A stretch of DNA of 64,000 bases from Bacillus pseudomycoides DSM 12442 (lineage in GTDB: Bacteria > Bacillota > Bacilli > Bacillales > Bacillaceae_G). Below the pieces are notes generated by a model. It had not been told where the DNA came from. It worked only from the letters and a program-made list of their open reading frames with translations, and did no database searches. The translations under genes were made by a program, and so were the position numbers. Below, piece by piece: positions 1 to 9,130 of the stretch (the stretch's first letter is position 1; each line of letters begins with the position of its first letter). The stretch is from the NCBI RefSeq assembly GCF_000161455.1, contig NZ_CM000745.1, forward strand, positions 519,980 to 583,979, given 5' to 3'.

Positions 1-247
1 TGTTATCATTCTTCGTAAAACACATCCGAATTTAAAGCGCGGATTTATGGTACCACTTGTACCAACTTTACCAATCATTTCAATCGCATGTTGTCTATTC
101 TTAATGTTCAATCTACCATTAACAACATGGATGTACTTCGGTGCTTGGTTAGCAATTGGAGTAGTTGTATACTTTGTTTATTCGAAAAAACATAGTCATT
201 TAAAAGAAGATACAAGTTCGCAAGATAGCTTAGAAAAAGCTAATTAA
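1..247 (+). CDS. Amino acid permease, C-terminal end (partial)
   Basis: The reading frame is open from the first bases of the window and ends at TAA 245-247, so only the last 81 or so residues are present. The start lies outside. The visible part has two hydrophobic segments, a motif HPNLKRGF typical of the late cytoplasmic loop of APC-family cationic amino acid permeases (YfnA-like), and a charged Lys/Glu/Ser tail. It would be an inner-membrane amino acid transporter. The substrate cannot be judged from this end. It is followed by a clear intrinsic terminator. Confidence 0.75.
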   Translation, partial: VIILRKTHPNLKRGFMVPLVPTLPIISIACCLFLMFNLPLTTWMYFGAWLAIGVVVYFVYSKKHSHLKEDTSSQDSLEKAN

Positions 248-268
248 GGGGATATAATAAATTGTAAG

Positions 269-302
269 CCTTGTGTGCCTAGGGAGCGCGCAAGGTTTTT
301 TC
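269..302 (+). terminator. Intrinsic terminator of the permease
   Basis: A 10-bp stem (269-278 with 286-295, including G-U pairs) is followed by a run of T at 296-302. It closes the upstream permease transcript. Confidence 0.8.
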
Positions 303-369
303 TTTTGGTCAAAGGAGGAAAAAGTAGTATCTTGTAGAATTTATATGTTGAAATATTCAAAGGGGTGAA

Positions 370-933
370 ATGATGGTTGTAAAAGACGAATTAAAAATTG
401 TTGTTGGTGCAGGAGAAATTAACAATAACCCAGGATGGTTACATACAAATGAAGATGAATTGAATTTATTAAAAAGAGAAGATTGGATAAAAAGGTTTGA
501 TAGTAACTCTTTAGAGGTAATTTTAGCGGAGCATGTATGGGAGCATTTATCATATGAGGAAGGTGTAGAAGCAGCGAAAGTGTGTTATGAATTTTTAAAG
601 AACGGTGGTTATATTCGCTGTGCGGTTCCGGATAGCTTTTTCCCGGATGAAGAATATCAAGAAGGGGTACAAGTTGGGGGACCTGGACCACTAGATCATC
701 CAGCGGCGAGCCATAAAATTGTTCACAATTATAAAACGATAATATCCATGTTTGAGAGCGCAGGATTTCAGGTGAAGCTTTTGGAGTATTGTGATGAGAG
801 CGGAGAGTTTCATTATAATGATTGGGATGAAAAAGAAGGATTTATTTATCGGTCTAAACGCTTTGATCATAGAAATCAGGATGGAAAGTTAGGGTTTGTT
901 TCTTTAATTGTTGATGCAGTGAAAGGTGAATAA
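370..933 (+). CDS. SAM-dependent methyltransferase-like protein
   Basis: 187 residues, with GGGGTG as ribosome binding site just before ATG 370. The protein resembles short class I methyltransferase-like proteins: a stretch EVILAEHVWEHLSYEEG fits the acidic-loop/post-IV region (EH.WEHL) and KNGGYIRCAVPD fits the strand-loop that follows. The N-terminal glycine motif is unusual (VVGAGEINNNPGW), so SAM binding is not certain. The substrate is unknown. It stands alone between two terminators. Confidence 0.6.
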   Translation: MMVVKDELKIVVGAGEINNNPGWLHTNEDELNLLKREDWIKRFDSNSLEVILAEHVWEHLSYEEGVEAAKVCYEFLKNGGYIRCAVPDSFFPDEEYQEGVQVGGPGPLDHPAASHKIVHNYKTIISMFESAGFQVKLLEYCDESGEFHYNDWDEKEGFIYRSKRFDHRNQDGKLGFVSLIVDAVKGE

Positions 934-941
934 ATGAAGAA

Positions 942-984
942 AAAAGGATGTACGAAAGGATAGAAACTTTCGTACATCCTTTTT
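942..984 (+). terminator. Intrinsic terminator after the methyltransferase-like gene
   Basis: A perfect 14-bp stem (945-958 with 967-980), 8-nt loop and a T-run after 980. Confidence 0.88.
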
Positions 985-1069
985 GTATGAAGAATATAAC
1001 GGATGTGGAAAATAAGTGATATGTTTTTAAATTTGAACAAAATGTTCGGAAAATTTGTTACGGATTTTA

Positions 1070-1132
1070 TTGACACATATGAATGGACGCTCATATAATA
1101 AAAGCATAAGATATATGAATGGTTGTTCATAT
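1070..1132 (+). promoter_or_regulatory. cadC-cadA promoter with two operator-like repeats
   Basis: TTGACA at 1070-1075 and TATAAT at 1094-1099 with an 18-bp spacer form a strong sigma-A promoter. Two related imperfect palindromes of the form ATATGAATGG..N..TCATAT lie at 1077-1096 (inside the spacer and reaching the -10) and 1113-1132 (around the expected transcript start). Their placement fits autorepression by the ArsR/SmtB regulator encoded next. The assignment to CadC is inference from position and symmetry. Confidence 0.75.
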
Positions 1133-1156
1133 GTTCAAATGAAGAGGTGAGCTATA

Positions 1157-1534
1157 ATGGCTGAAAATAAAGTAGAAACATGTCAAGAAGCATGTTCTCA
1201 AACAATTATCCATGGAGAAGTTGTTGATCAAGTGAAACAAACGATTCCAGCTGACGAAAGTTTAAGTAAAGTGGCAGAATTATTTAAAGTATTAGGTGAC
1301 CGTACGCGTACCCGCATTTTACACGCATTATTTGAAGCAGAAATGTGCGTATGTGACTTAGCGTATTTACTCGGCATGACACAATCATCTATTTCTCATC
1401 AGTTGCGTGTTTTAAAGCAAGCAAAACTTGTGAAAAACCGTAAAGAAGGAAAGGTTGTGTATTATTCATTAGCTGACCATCACGTAATTCATATCTTTGA
1501 GCAAGCGTTTGAACACGTAAATGAGGAAGAATAG
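1157..1534 (+). CDS. cadC: CadC-type ArsR/SmtB metal-sensing repressor
   Basis: 125-residue winged-helix repressor of the ArsR/SmtB family. It carries the N-terminal cysteines C9 and C13 plus C64-V-C66 (the CadC alpha3N Cd/Pb site) and a C-terminal D107-x-H109-x10-H120-x2-E123 pattern (the alpha5 zinc site). The recognition helix is TQSSISHQLRVLKQA. Binding of Cd, Pb or Zn should release it from the twin operator upstream. It lies 27 bp before the P-type ATPase gene, so the two form one operon. Family and metal sites are read from the sequence. The exact inducer is inferred. Confidence 0.88.
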   Translation: MAENKVETCQEACSQTIIHGEVVDQVKQTIPADESLSKVAELFKVLGDRTRTRILHALFEAEMCVCDLAYLLGMTQSSISHQLRVLKQAKLVKNRKEGKVVYYSLADHHVIHIFEQAFEHVNEEE

Positions 1535-1561
1535 AAAATAAAAGCACAAGGAGGGAGAAAG

Positions 1562-3928
1562 ATGGCAGAAGCACTAGTGAAACGAAAACTTGTGTTAGAA
1601 GGATTAGATTGTGCGAACTGTGCGATGAAAATTGAAAAAGGGGTCGGAGGATTAGAAGGTGTCTCCTCTTGTTCCGTGAACTTCGCAACTAAGACAATGA
1701 CTTTAGAAACAGAACAAAATAAAGAAAATAATGTTGTTGCTGAAGCGAAACAGCTTGTTACGAAATTAGAACCGCACATTCAAGTAAAGGATGAACAGAA
1801 AACAAAAGTTGTAAAAGAAGTATTTGTATTAGAAGGGCTAGATTGTGCAAATTGTGCAATGAAGATTGAAACAAAGGTAAAAGAGATGCCTACGGTTTCA
1901 GCGGCCGCTGTTGACTTTGTATCGAAGAAATTAAAAATAGAAGTGGCAAATAAAAAAGAGCTTGAAACGACAGTACAAGATATTAAAAATATTGTTCATA
2001 AATTAGAGCCAGATGTAAAAGTTGTCCGTGAAGAAAAAACAGGTCATGATCATGGACATAGTCACGATCACGGTGAAGGAAATGTGAAGAAAATGCTATG
2101 GCGCTTAGCGATTGGTGGTGTTTTAACAGGAGTCGCTGCACTTGCAGGATTACCACAAATGATAATAATTCCACTTTTCGTTATCGCATATTTACTCATT
2201 GGTGGAGATATTGTTTGGCGAGCTGTGAGAAACATAACACGCGGGCAAGTATTTGATGAAAACTTTCTAATGGCAATCGCTACACTTGGAGCATTTGCAA
2301 TCGGGCAATATCCAGAGGCTGTCGCAGTTATGCTGTTTTATCAAGTAGGTGAGTTATTCCAGAGTATTGCGGTGAATCGTTCTCGAAAATCGATTACTTC
2401 ATTAATGGATATTCGTCCTGATTATGCAAACGTTAAAGTTGGCAATGAAACAAAACAAGTCTCACCGGAAGATGTACAAATTGGGGATTATATCATTGTT
2501 AAACCAGGTGAGAAAGTACCATTAGATGGGAAAGTAGTTGAAGGAACATCAATGGTAGATACTTCAGCATTAACAGGTGAATCTGTACCGCGTGAAGTAG
2601 AAGTTGGGAAAGATGTATTAAGTGGTTTTGTGAACCAAAATGGTGTGTTAACAATTGAAGTAACAAAAGAATTTGGTGAATCAACTGTATCGAAAATTTT
2701 AGATTTAGTACAAAACGCAAGTAGCCGAAAAGCACCAACAGAAAACTTTATTACGAAATTTGCGCGTTACTATACTCCGGTCGTAGTTATTACGGCAGCG
2801 GCATTAGCGTTTATTCCACCTCTTATTTTAGAAGGGGCTACATTCTCTGATTGGATTTATCGTGCATTAGTGTTTCTTGTTATTTCTTGTCCATGTGCAT
2901 TAGTGGTATCTATTCCACTTGGATTCTTTGGCGGTATTGGTGGAGCCTCTAAAAACGGTATTTTAATCAAAGGAAGTAACTATTTAGAAGCACTGAATGA
3001 TGTGAAACATATCGTCTTTGACAAAACAGGAACATTAACAAAAGGTGTATTCAAGGTAACAAAGATGGAGCCAAATGGAGCAACTACAAAAGAAGAACTC
3101 CTTGAATATGCTGCATTTGCGGAAGTTTATTCAAATCATCCAATTGCACAATCTATTCGAAGTGCATATGGAAAATCAATTGATGAAAATATGATTGAGG
3201 ATTATAGTGAAATTTCCGGTCATGGTACAGTTGTAAAAGTACAAGGTAAAGAAATTTTTGCGGGCAATGCAAAATTAATGAAAAAAGAAAATATTACATT
3301 TGAACAGCCGCAAACAGTGGGCACGCTTGTTCACGTTGCTGTAGACGGTGCATACGCTGGTTATATTGTCATCTCAGATGAAGTAAAAGAGGACTCAAAA
3401 CAAGCAATTCAAAAGTTGAAAGAACTTGGTATTAAGAAAACGGTAATGTTAACAGGTGATGCGAAATTAGTTGGAGAAGCTGTTGGTAAGGAGCTTGGCT
3501 TAGATGAGGTTCACGCTGAATTATTGCCACAACAAAAAGTAGAAGAAATTGAAAAAATTGATAGTGCAAAACAAGCAAAAGAAAAAGTTGCGTTCGTTGG
3601 TGATGGTATTAATGATACACCAGTATTAGCGAGAGCAGACGTCGGGATTGCGATGGGTGGATTAGGATCTGATGCAGCAATCGAGGCGGCGGATATTGTA
3701 ATCATGACAGATGAACCTTCTAAAATCGCAACGGCTGTCAAAATTGCCAAACGTACACGGAACATTGTATGGCAAAATATTATCTTTGCACTTGGTGTGA
3801 AAGGACTGGTCTTATTACTTGGTGCATTTGGAATTGCAACAATGTGGGAAGCTGTTTTCTCAGATGTGGGCGTTACGCTACTTGCTGTATTGAATGCGAT
3901 GCGTGTGCTTAGAGTGAAAGATTTGTAA
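1562..3928 (+). CDS. cadA: Cadmium/zinc-exporting P1B-type ATPase
   Basis: 788 residues. Two heavy-metal-associated domains come first, each with GLDCANCAMKIE (Cys pairs 17/20 and 95/98). A His-rich linker follows at 162-170 (GHDHGHSHDH), then the P-type ATPase core: CPC in a membrane helix at 443-445, phosphorylation motif DKTGT at D487, SNHP at H526 and GDGIND near 680-685. This is the CadA/ZntA class that pumps Cd2+, Zn2+ and Pb2+ out of the cell at the cost of ATP. RBS GGAGGGAG precedes ATG 1562. It is co-transcribed with cadC. Confidence 0.93.
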   Translation: MAEALVKRKLVLEGLDCANCAMKIEKGVGGLEGVSSCSVNFATKTMTLETEQNKENNVVAEAKQLVTKLEPHIQVKDEQKTKVVKEVFVLEGLDCANCAMKIETKVKEMPTVSAAAVDFVSKKLKIEVANKKELETTVQDIKNIVHKLEPDVKVVREEKTGHDHGHSHDHGEGNVKKMLWRLAIGGVLTGVAALAGLPQMIIIPLFVIAYLLIGGDIVWRAVRNITRGQVFDENFLMAIATLGAFAIGQYPEAVAVMLFYQVGELFQSIAVNRSRKSITSLMDIRPDYANVKVGNETKQVSPEDVQIGDYIIVKPGEKVPLDGKVVEGTSMVDTSALTGESVPREVEVGKDVLSGFVNQNGVLTIEVTKEFGESTVSKILDLVQNASSRKAPTENFITKFARYYTPVVVITAAALAFIPPLILEGATFSDWIYRALVFLVISCPCALVVSIPLGFFGGIGGASKNGILIKGSNYLEALNDVKHIVFDKTGTLTKGVFKVTKMEPNGATTKEELLEYAAFAEVYSNHPIAQSIRSAYGKSIDENMIEDYSEISGHGTVVKVQGKEIFAGNAKLMKKENITFEQPQTVGTLVHVAVDGAYAGYIVISDEVKEDSKQAIQKLKELGIKKTVMLTGDAKLVGEAVGKELGLDEVHAELLPQQKVEEIEKIDSAKQAKEKVAFVGDGINDTPVLARADVGIAMGGLGSDAAIEAADIVIMTDEPSKIATAVKIAKRTRNIVWQNIIFALGVKGLVLLLGAFGIATMWEAVFSDVGVTLLAVLNAMRVLRVKDL

Positions 3929-3931
3929 AAT

Positions 3932-4073
3932 AAAGTAAAACTTTAATCAGTGGGGGATATCTCCCACTGATTATTAGCCCTCACGAATCGGGCTTCTACG
4001 GGCAATTTATCTCCCAGCTAACTTCTTTTGCTGAACTTTGAGGTGGGATATTACTGCCCGTAAATAGCGGGAT
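3932..4073. repeat. bcr-like interspersed repeat
   Basis: The space between cadA and pncB is filled by a structured non-coding unit. One end has a near-perfect hairpin (TCAGTGGG at 3947-3954 with CCCACTGA at 3963-3970). The other end, read on the minus strand, begins TTTTTATCCCGC..ACGGGCAGTAA..ATCC. Internal GCCC/GGGC and TGCCCGTA/TACGGGCA complementarity suggests a folded RNA. The same ends recur in diverged form at 23231-23327, and a fragment is at 58798-58812. The layout matches the bcr repeat family of the B. cereus group as I remember it. The exact bcr class needs a database comparison. The hairpin may also stop cadA transcription. Confidence 0.65.
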
Positions 4074-4101
4074 AAAAAGAGAAGCGAAGGCTTCTCTTTT
4101 T
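4074..4101 (-). terminator. Intrinsic terminator of pncB
   Basis: A 12-bp stem AAAAAGAGAAGC / GCTTCTCTTTTT with GAAG loop. It overlaps the pncB stop codon and has a T-rich side in both directions. Confidence 0.8.
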
Positions 4102-5563
4102 ATTTTTGTATATTTTTTGAAACCTGATCCCGTACGGTTTGAATGTAATTCATTTTATGATCCCAGCATTCTTGGCTTAAATCTACAGGATATTCTTCGG
4201 GATTTAGTGTTCTCATATATTCTTCCCAAAATAGTGCTAAGCTGTTTTCTGTGTATTTTTGAATGTCTAATATGTTAGGTAATTCATATGTTCTTTTACC
4301 ATTTGTGAAAATGTTATGATGAAGCTCGCGTGCTTCAAAGTTTGTCACGAATTTACTGATGTACGTATGGACAGGATGGAACATTTTTAAACGTTCTTCC
4401 TGCTCAGGTTCTTCTGATTCTAAAGCGATATAATCACCTTCTGCATGATTGTTAACGCGATTAATGATTCGATAAATTCGTTTTAATCCTGGCGTTGTAA
4501 TCTTTTCAGGATTAGAAGAGATTTTAATCGTATCATTTAATGTGCCATTCGCATCCTCAATCGCAACTAACTTATAAACAGCTCCTAAGGCAGGTTGCTC
4601 AAATGATGTAATTAATTTTGTTCCGACGCCCCATACATCAATTTTTGCCCCTTGTGATTTTAAATGCATAATTGTATATTCATCTAAATCACTAGAAGCG
4701 ATGATTTTTGTATTTGTAAATCCAGCTGCATCAAGTAGTTTTCGTGCCTCTTTTGATAAATAAGCCATATCGCCGCTATCAAGACGAATACCATAAAAAT
4801 CAATGCGGTCACCAAATTCTTTCGCGATGCGAATGGCATTTGGTACACCAGATTTTAATGTGTCGTATGTATCGACAAGAAAAACACATTTTTTATGTGT
4901 TTCAGCATACTTTTTAAATGCAATATATTCATCACGGTATGCTTGGACAAAGGAATGAGCATGCGTACCAGCAACTGGAATACCAAATCGTTTTCCAGCA
5001 CGGACATTGCTTGTAGAAGAAAATCCACCGATAAAGGCTGCGCGTGTACCCCAAAGGGCCGCATCAAATTCATGAGCACGGCGTGTACCAAATTCTAATA
5101 GTTCATCATTGTTCGCTGCATGTTTCATGCGAGCTGCTTTTGTAGCGATTAATGTTTGGTAATTCACAATGTTTAACAAGGCGGTTTCAATAATTTGAGC
5201 TTCACCAAGCGGTGCGTCAACGCGCAATAATGGCTCGTTATTAAAAACCACTTCTCCTTCTTGCATACTACGAATTGTCCCGGTAAACCTCATGTTTTGT
5301 AAATACTGTAGAAACTCTTCTTCAAATTGTAGCTCTTTTAAATAAGTGATATCACTTTCGGTAAAACGAAAATTCTCTATGTATTCTATAATTTTTTCAA
5401 GACCAGCAAAAATGGCGTAACCATTTTTAAATGGAAGCTTTCGGAAATATAAATCAAAAACAGAGCGGCGATTATGAATGCCGTCTTTCCAATATGTATA
5501 AGTCATGTTGATTTGATATAAATCTGTATGTAAGGCGTAACTATCATCTTTATAATGATTCAT
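4100..5563 (-). CDS. pncB: Nicotinate phosphoribosyltransferase
   Basis: 487 residues. It makes nicotinate mononucleotide from nicotinate, PRPP and ATP (EC 6.3.4.21), the entry step of the Preiss-Handler NAD salvage route in the cytoplasm. Recognisable segments are the N-terminal LHTDLYQINMTYTYW, the active-site GTHAHSFVQAY, a phosphate-binding YGIRLDSGDMAYLS and IIASSDLDEY. The length fits the longer Gram-positive PncB family. RBS GGAGGTG precedes the ATG at 5563. It is a single gene transcribed away from nprR. Confidence 0.93.
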   Translation of the reverse strand: MNHYKDDSYALHTDLYQINMTYTYWKDGIHNRRSVFDLYFRKLPFKNGYAIFAGLEKIIEYIENFRFTESDITYLKELQFEEEFLQYLQNMRFTGTIRSMQEGEVVFNNEPLLRVDAPLGEAQIIETALLNIVNYQTLIATKAARMKHAANNDELLEFGTRRAHEFDAALWGTRAAFIGGFSSTSNVRAGKRFGIPVAGTHAHSFVQAYRDEYIAFKKYAETHKKCVFLVDTYDTLKSGVPNAIRIAKEFGDRIDFYGIRLDSGDMAYLSKEARKLLDAAGFTNTKIIASSDLDEYTIMHLKSQGAKIDVWGVGTKLITSFEQPALGAVYKLVAIEDANGTLNDTIKISSNPEKITTPGLKRIYRIINRVNNHAEGDYIALESEEPEQEERLKMFHPVHTYISKFVTNFEARELHHNIFTNGKRTYELPNILDIQKYTENSLALFWEEYMRTLNPEEYPVDLSQECWDHKMNYIQTVRDQVSKNIQK

Positions 5564-5827
5564 TGTGAAAACACCTCCGTAATTTGGTTATATTATATCG
5601 TTTTTTCTAGTTTATGCCAAAGAATCCATTTCTAATAAGAAAGAGTGATTTTAATGTTTGGTAATATTGGTGATATAACATGTTTTTAGCATGAAATTTA
5701 GCTACTTCAATTGGAATAAAACAAATTTATCGAAAAACTTTTGGAAAATTTACATTTATCAATTTATATTTTTGGTATTTTTATGTATTATTAAAGTAGT
5801 GGGGGTAAATGAGAATGGAGGAGGACA

Positions 5828-7105
5828 ATGCAACAAACTTTAGAAAAAATCGGCAAACAAGTTTTTTATAAGCGGCTGCAGCAAAAAATGACACAAGAAG
5901 AATTATGTCAGGGCATTTGTTCCGTCTCATATTTAAGTAAGATTGAAAATGGAAAAATAGAAGCATCGGAGGAAATCTTGCAGTTGCTCTGCGCGAGGTT
6001 AGAGATTGCCGTGTCGGATTTGAGAGATGTAGAAGAAGAAGTGAAAGAGAAATTAGATGATTGGTTAAACGCATTAGTTCATTTGGACAAGCAACAGGTT
6101 GAACGCATATATAAAGAATTACAGTCTGAAATGAAAAATGTCTTAGATTTTGAAATTATAAATTATTATAATCTGCTGTATACACGTTATTTGATTATGA
6201 AAAGAGATCTTTCTGCGCTTGAAGAAGAACTAGAGAAATTAAAGAAGATGTATAAGAAGTATTCTCCGTTTCAGAAGTTGCTGTATACGTATAGTAGGGC
6301 TTTATTATATTGCATGCAATATAAATATAAACAGGCATTAGAGCATTTGTTAAAAACAGAGTCTATGGCGAAAGAACAAGGTTATTATGAAACGGGGATA
6401 TATTATAATTTAGCACTTACGTATAGTCAGATGGAAATCGATCATATGACATTGTACTTTGCGAATGTTGCGTTAGAAGGTTTTCGAAATGAATATAAGT
6501 TTCGGCATGTAATCAACTGTCAACTTTTAATCGCTTTCAGTTATATACGAAAAAAACAGTATAGTGAAGCTATGGGAATTTATAATCATATTTTAAGAGA
6601 GGCTGATTCTTTTGCGGATAAAGATAATATCATGTCAATTGCCTTGAATAATATGGGGTACTTATATTATCGTCAAAATAATTATGAAAAAGCAAAAGAA
6701 TATTATTTGGAGGGTCTACAGTATAAAAAAGAAGAAGATTTAAATTATATTGATGCTATGTATGAGATTTCTTTGCAATGTATTCAGTTAAAAGAATTTG
6801 AAGAAGCGAGAGGTTGGATTGAAAAAGGAATTTCTGCTGCAAGAAAAGATGATAGGTATAAAAGTATGTTGCACTTATTATTAATTCTTCAATATAAGTA
6901 TTATGGAAAAAAAGAGGTATATAAGAAGTTTTTAGAAATAGAAGCAGTGCCTTTCTTTAAGGGTGAAAAAAATATGAAAGATTTAAAGAAGGTATACTTA
7001 GAATTAGCGGAATACTTTGAAGAATCATCGGAATTTCAAGAAAGTAATCGATATTATAAATTAGCAATTATGTTGTTAGAAGAAGAAGGAGGGGTTATAG
7101 TATGA
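5828..7105 (+). CDS. nprR: NprR, RNPP-family quorum-sensing regulator
   Basis: 425 residues. An N-terminal helix-turn-helix (about residues 9-60: QKMTQEELCQGICSVSYLSKIENGKIEAS) is followed by an array of TPR-like helix pairs to the end, the architecture of RNPP regulators (Rap, NprR, PlcR, PrgX). NprR binds the processed NprX peptide and activates extracellular protease and other stationary-phase genes in the B. cereus group. RBS GGAGG precedes ATG 5828. The stop overlaps the start of nprX (ATGA at 7102-7105), and the protease gene follows, which is the known nprR-nprX-npr order. Confidence 0.92.
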   Translation: MQQTLEKIGKQVFYKRLQQKMTQEELCQGICSVSYLSKIENGKIEASEEILQLLCARLEIAVSDLRDVEEEVKEKLDDWLNALVHLDKQQVERIYKELQSEMKNVLDFEIINYYNLLYTRYLIMKRDLSALEEELEKLKKMYKKYSPFQKLLYTYSRALLYCMQYKYKQALEHLLKTESMAKEQGYYETGIYYNLALTYSQMEIDHMTLYFANVALEGFRNEYKFRHVINCQLLIAFSYIRKKQYSEAMGIYNHILREADSFADKDNIMSIALNNMGYLYYRQNNYEKAKEYYLEGLQYKKEEDLNYIDAMYEISLQCIQLKEFEEARGWIEKGISAARKDDRYKSMLHLLLILQYKYYGKKEVYKKFLEIEAVPFFKGEKNMKDLKKVYLELAEYFEESSEFQESNRYYKLAIMLLEEEGGVIV

Positions 7106-7230
7106 AAAAGATAATCTTAGGAACTTTTGTAATTATAACGGTTTTAGCGGTAGCATTCGATGTGCAGTGTGCTTGGAAACCAGATAACTATGGTCAAGAA
7201 ACGAATGCAGCAGAAACAGTAAATGTATAG
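7102..7230 (+). CDS. nprX: NprX signalling peptide precursor
   Basis: 42 codons starting at the ATG that overlaps the nprR stop. The protein has a Lys-Lys start, a hydrophobic secretion segment (IILGTFVIITVLAVAF) and a short polar tail holding AWKPDNYG. In NprX the mature pheromone is a heptapeptide from this place (SKPDIVG in well-studied strains), so WKPDNYG is the likely active peptide here. It would be exported, trimmed, re-imported and bound by NprR. The peptide differs from the common one at positions 1, 5 and 6. Start and frame are certain from overlap and context. The mature ends are inferred. Confidence 0.9.
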   Translation: MKKIILGTFVIITVLAVAFDVQCAWKPDNYGQETNAAETVNV

Positions 7231-7242
7231 TAAATTACCAAA

Positions 7243-7275
7243 AAAGGCCCTTTCCAAACGGAAAGGGCCTTTCTC
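7243..7275 (+). terminator. Terminator after nprX
   Basis: A 13-bp G/C-rich stem (AAAGGCCCTTTCC with GGAAAGGGCCTTT) and a 4-nt loop separate nprRX from the protease gene. Confidence 0.88.
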
Positions 7276-7408
7276 AATAATTGTTCGCCAAAATTCTACA
7301 AAACTTGAGAAAAGATTTTTTTGAATTTTCAGTATATCAATATTGGAAACCTAATGCTAATATAAAATTACTCTTTTTCAAAAAATTTTTTATTAGGGGG
7401 AAGGTTAT

Positions 7409-9109
7409 ATGAAAAAGAAGAGTTTAGCATTTGTATTAGCGGCAGGAATGGCAGTTACAACATTTGGAGGGACAAGTTCTGCATTTGCAGATTCAAAGAA
7501 TGTGCTCTCTACGAAAAAGTACAATGAAGCAGTACAGTCACCTGAGTTTATCTCTGGAGATTTGACTGGAGCAACTGGAAAGAAAGCAGAATCTGTTGTA
7601 TTTGATTATCTAAATGCAGCAAAAGGAGAGTATAAGTTAGGGGAAAAGAGTGCAGAGGATTCTTTCAAAGTGAAACAAGTGAAAAAAGATTCTGTAACTG
7701 ATGCAACAGTGGTACGTATGCAACAAGTATATGAAGGTACACCAGTATGGGGGTCTACTCAACTAGCTCATGTTAGTAAAGATGGTTCATTGAAAGTTTT
7801 ATCTGGAACAGTTGTACCTGATTTAGATAAAAAGGAAAAATTAAAAAATAAAAATAAGATTGAAGGCAAAAAAGCAATTGCAATTGCACAGCAAGACTTA
7901 GGATTAACTCCAAAATATGAGGTAGAGCCATCAGCAGATTTATATGTATATCAAAATGGTGAGGACACAACTTATGCATATGTTGTGAAATTAAACTTCT
8001 TAGAGCCAAAACCAGGAAACTATTATTATTTCATTGAGGCAGAAAGTGGTAAAGTATTAAATAAATACAATACAATTGATCATGTGAATGGTGAAAATCA
8101 AGCGCCACTTAAGCAAGAAAATGCTAAACAGGAAGGTAAAGCAGTTGTAAAACCTGTTACAGGGACAAATAAAGTTGGAACAGGTAAAGGTGTACTAGGA
8201 GATACAAAATCTATTAATACAACACTATCTGGATCTACTTATTATTTACAAGATAATACACGTGGAGCAACGATTTTCACATATGATGCGAAAAATCGCT
8301 CTACATTGCCAGGGACATTATGGATAGATACAGATAATGTTTTCAATGCAAGCCGTGATGCAGCTGCAGTAGATGCTCATTATTATGCGGGTGTAACATA
8401 TGACTATTATAAAAATACGTTTAATCGAAACTCCGTTAATGATGCAGGGGCGCCGTTAAAATCAACGGTCCACTACGGAAGTAATTACAATAATGCTTTC
8501 TGGGACGGTTCACAAATGGTATATGGGGACGGGGATGGTTATACATTTACTTCATTATCAGGTGGATTAGATGTAATTGGGCATGAATTAACGCATGCTG
8601 TTACAGAAAATAGTTCGAATTTAATTTATCAAAATGAGTCAGGTGCGTTAAATGAAGCGATTTCTGATGTTTTTGGTACATTAGTAGAATACTATGATAA
8701 TCGTAATCCAGATTGGGAAATTGGTGAGGATATTTATACGCCTGGCAAATCGGGAGATGCGCTTCGCTCTATGAGTGATCCAGCGAAATATGGCGATCCA
8801 GATCATTATTCTAAACGTTATACTGGTTCAAGTGATAACGGTGGTGTTCATACGAACAGTGGTATTATTAATAAAGCGGCTTACTTACTAGCAAATGGTG
8901 GTACGCATTACGGTGTAACAGTAAATGGCATTGGTAAAGATAAAGTAGGCGCAATCTATTATCGTGCAAATACACAATATTTCACTGAATCTACTACGTT
9001 TAGTCAAGCGCGTGCTGGCTTAGTACAAGCAGCTGCGGATTTATATGGTGCGAACTCTGCTGAAGTTACAGCGGTGAAGCAGTCATATGATGCAGTTGGT
9101 GTAAAATAG
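7409..9109 (+). CDS. nprA: Neutral protease, thermolysin-type M4 metalloprotease (bacillolysin)
   Basis: 566-residue preproenzyme. Signal peptide at 1-27 ending TSSAFA, then an FTP/PepSY propeptide to about residue 250. The mature M4 domain has zinc-binding H392-E-L-T-H396 and the third ligand E416 in GALNEAISD, plus the SGGVHTNSGIINKA segment with the transition-state histidine region. It is secreted and degrades proteins outside the cell. Strong RBS AGGGGGAAGG before ATG 7409. It is the classic NprR target and lies directly after nprRX with its own promoter region. Confidence 0.93.
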   Translation: MKKKSLAFVLAAGMAVTTFGGTSSAFADSKNVLSTKKYNEAVQSPEFISGDLTGATGKKAESVVFDYLNAAKGEYKLGEKSAEDSFKVKQVKKDSVTDATVVRMQQVYEGTPVWGSTQLAHVSKDGSLKVLSGTVVPDLDKKEKLKNKNKIEGKKAIAIAQQDLGLTPKYEVEPSADLYVYQNGEDTTYAYVVKLNFLEPKPGNYYYFIEAESGKVLNKYNTIDHVNGENQAPLKQENAKQEGKAVVKPVTGTNKVGTGKGVLGDTKSINTTLSGSTYYLQDNTRGATIFTYDAKNRSTLPGTLWIDTDNVFNASRDAAAVDAHYYAGVTYDYYKNTFNRNSVNDAGAPLKSTVHYGSNYNNAFWDGSQMVYGDGDGYTFTSLSGGLDVIGHELTHAVTENSSNLIYQNESGALNEAISDVFGTLVEYYDNRNPDWEIGEDIYTPGKSGDALRSMSDPAKYGDPDHYSKRYTGSSDNGGVHTNSGIINKAAYLLANGGTHYGVTVNGIGKDKVGAIYYRANTQYFTESTTFSQARAGLVQAAADLYGANSAEVTAVKQSYDAVGVK

Positions 9110-9130
9110 GGTTCATTCTTCTTTAGAAAA

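Noticed and set aside
1113..1132. PlcR box before cadC
   Set aside because: The palindrome begins TATGAA and ends TTCATA but is 18 nt long with the wrong inner spacing for TATGNANNNNTNCATA.
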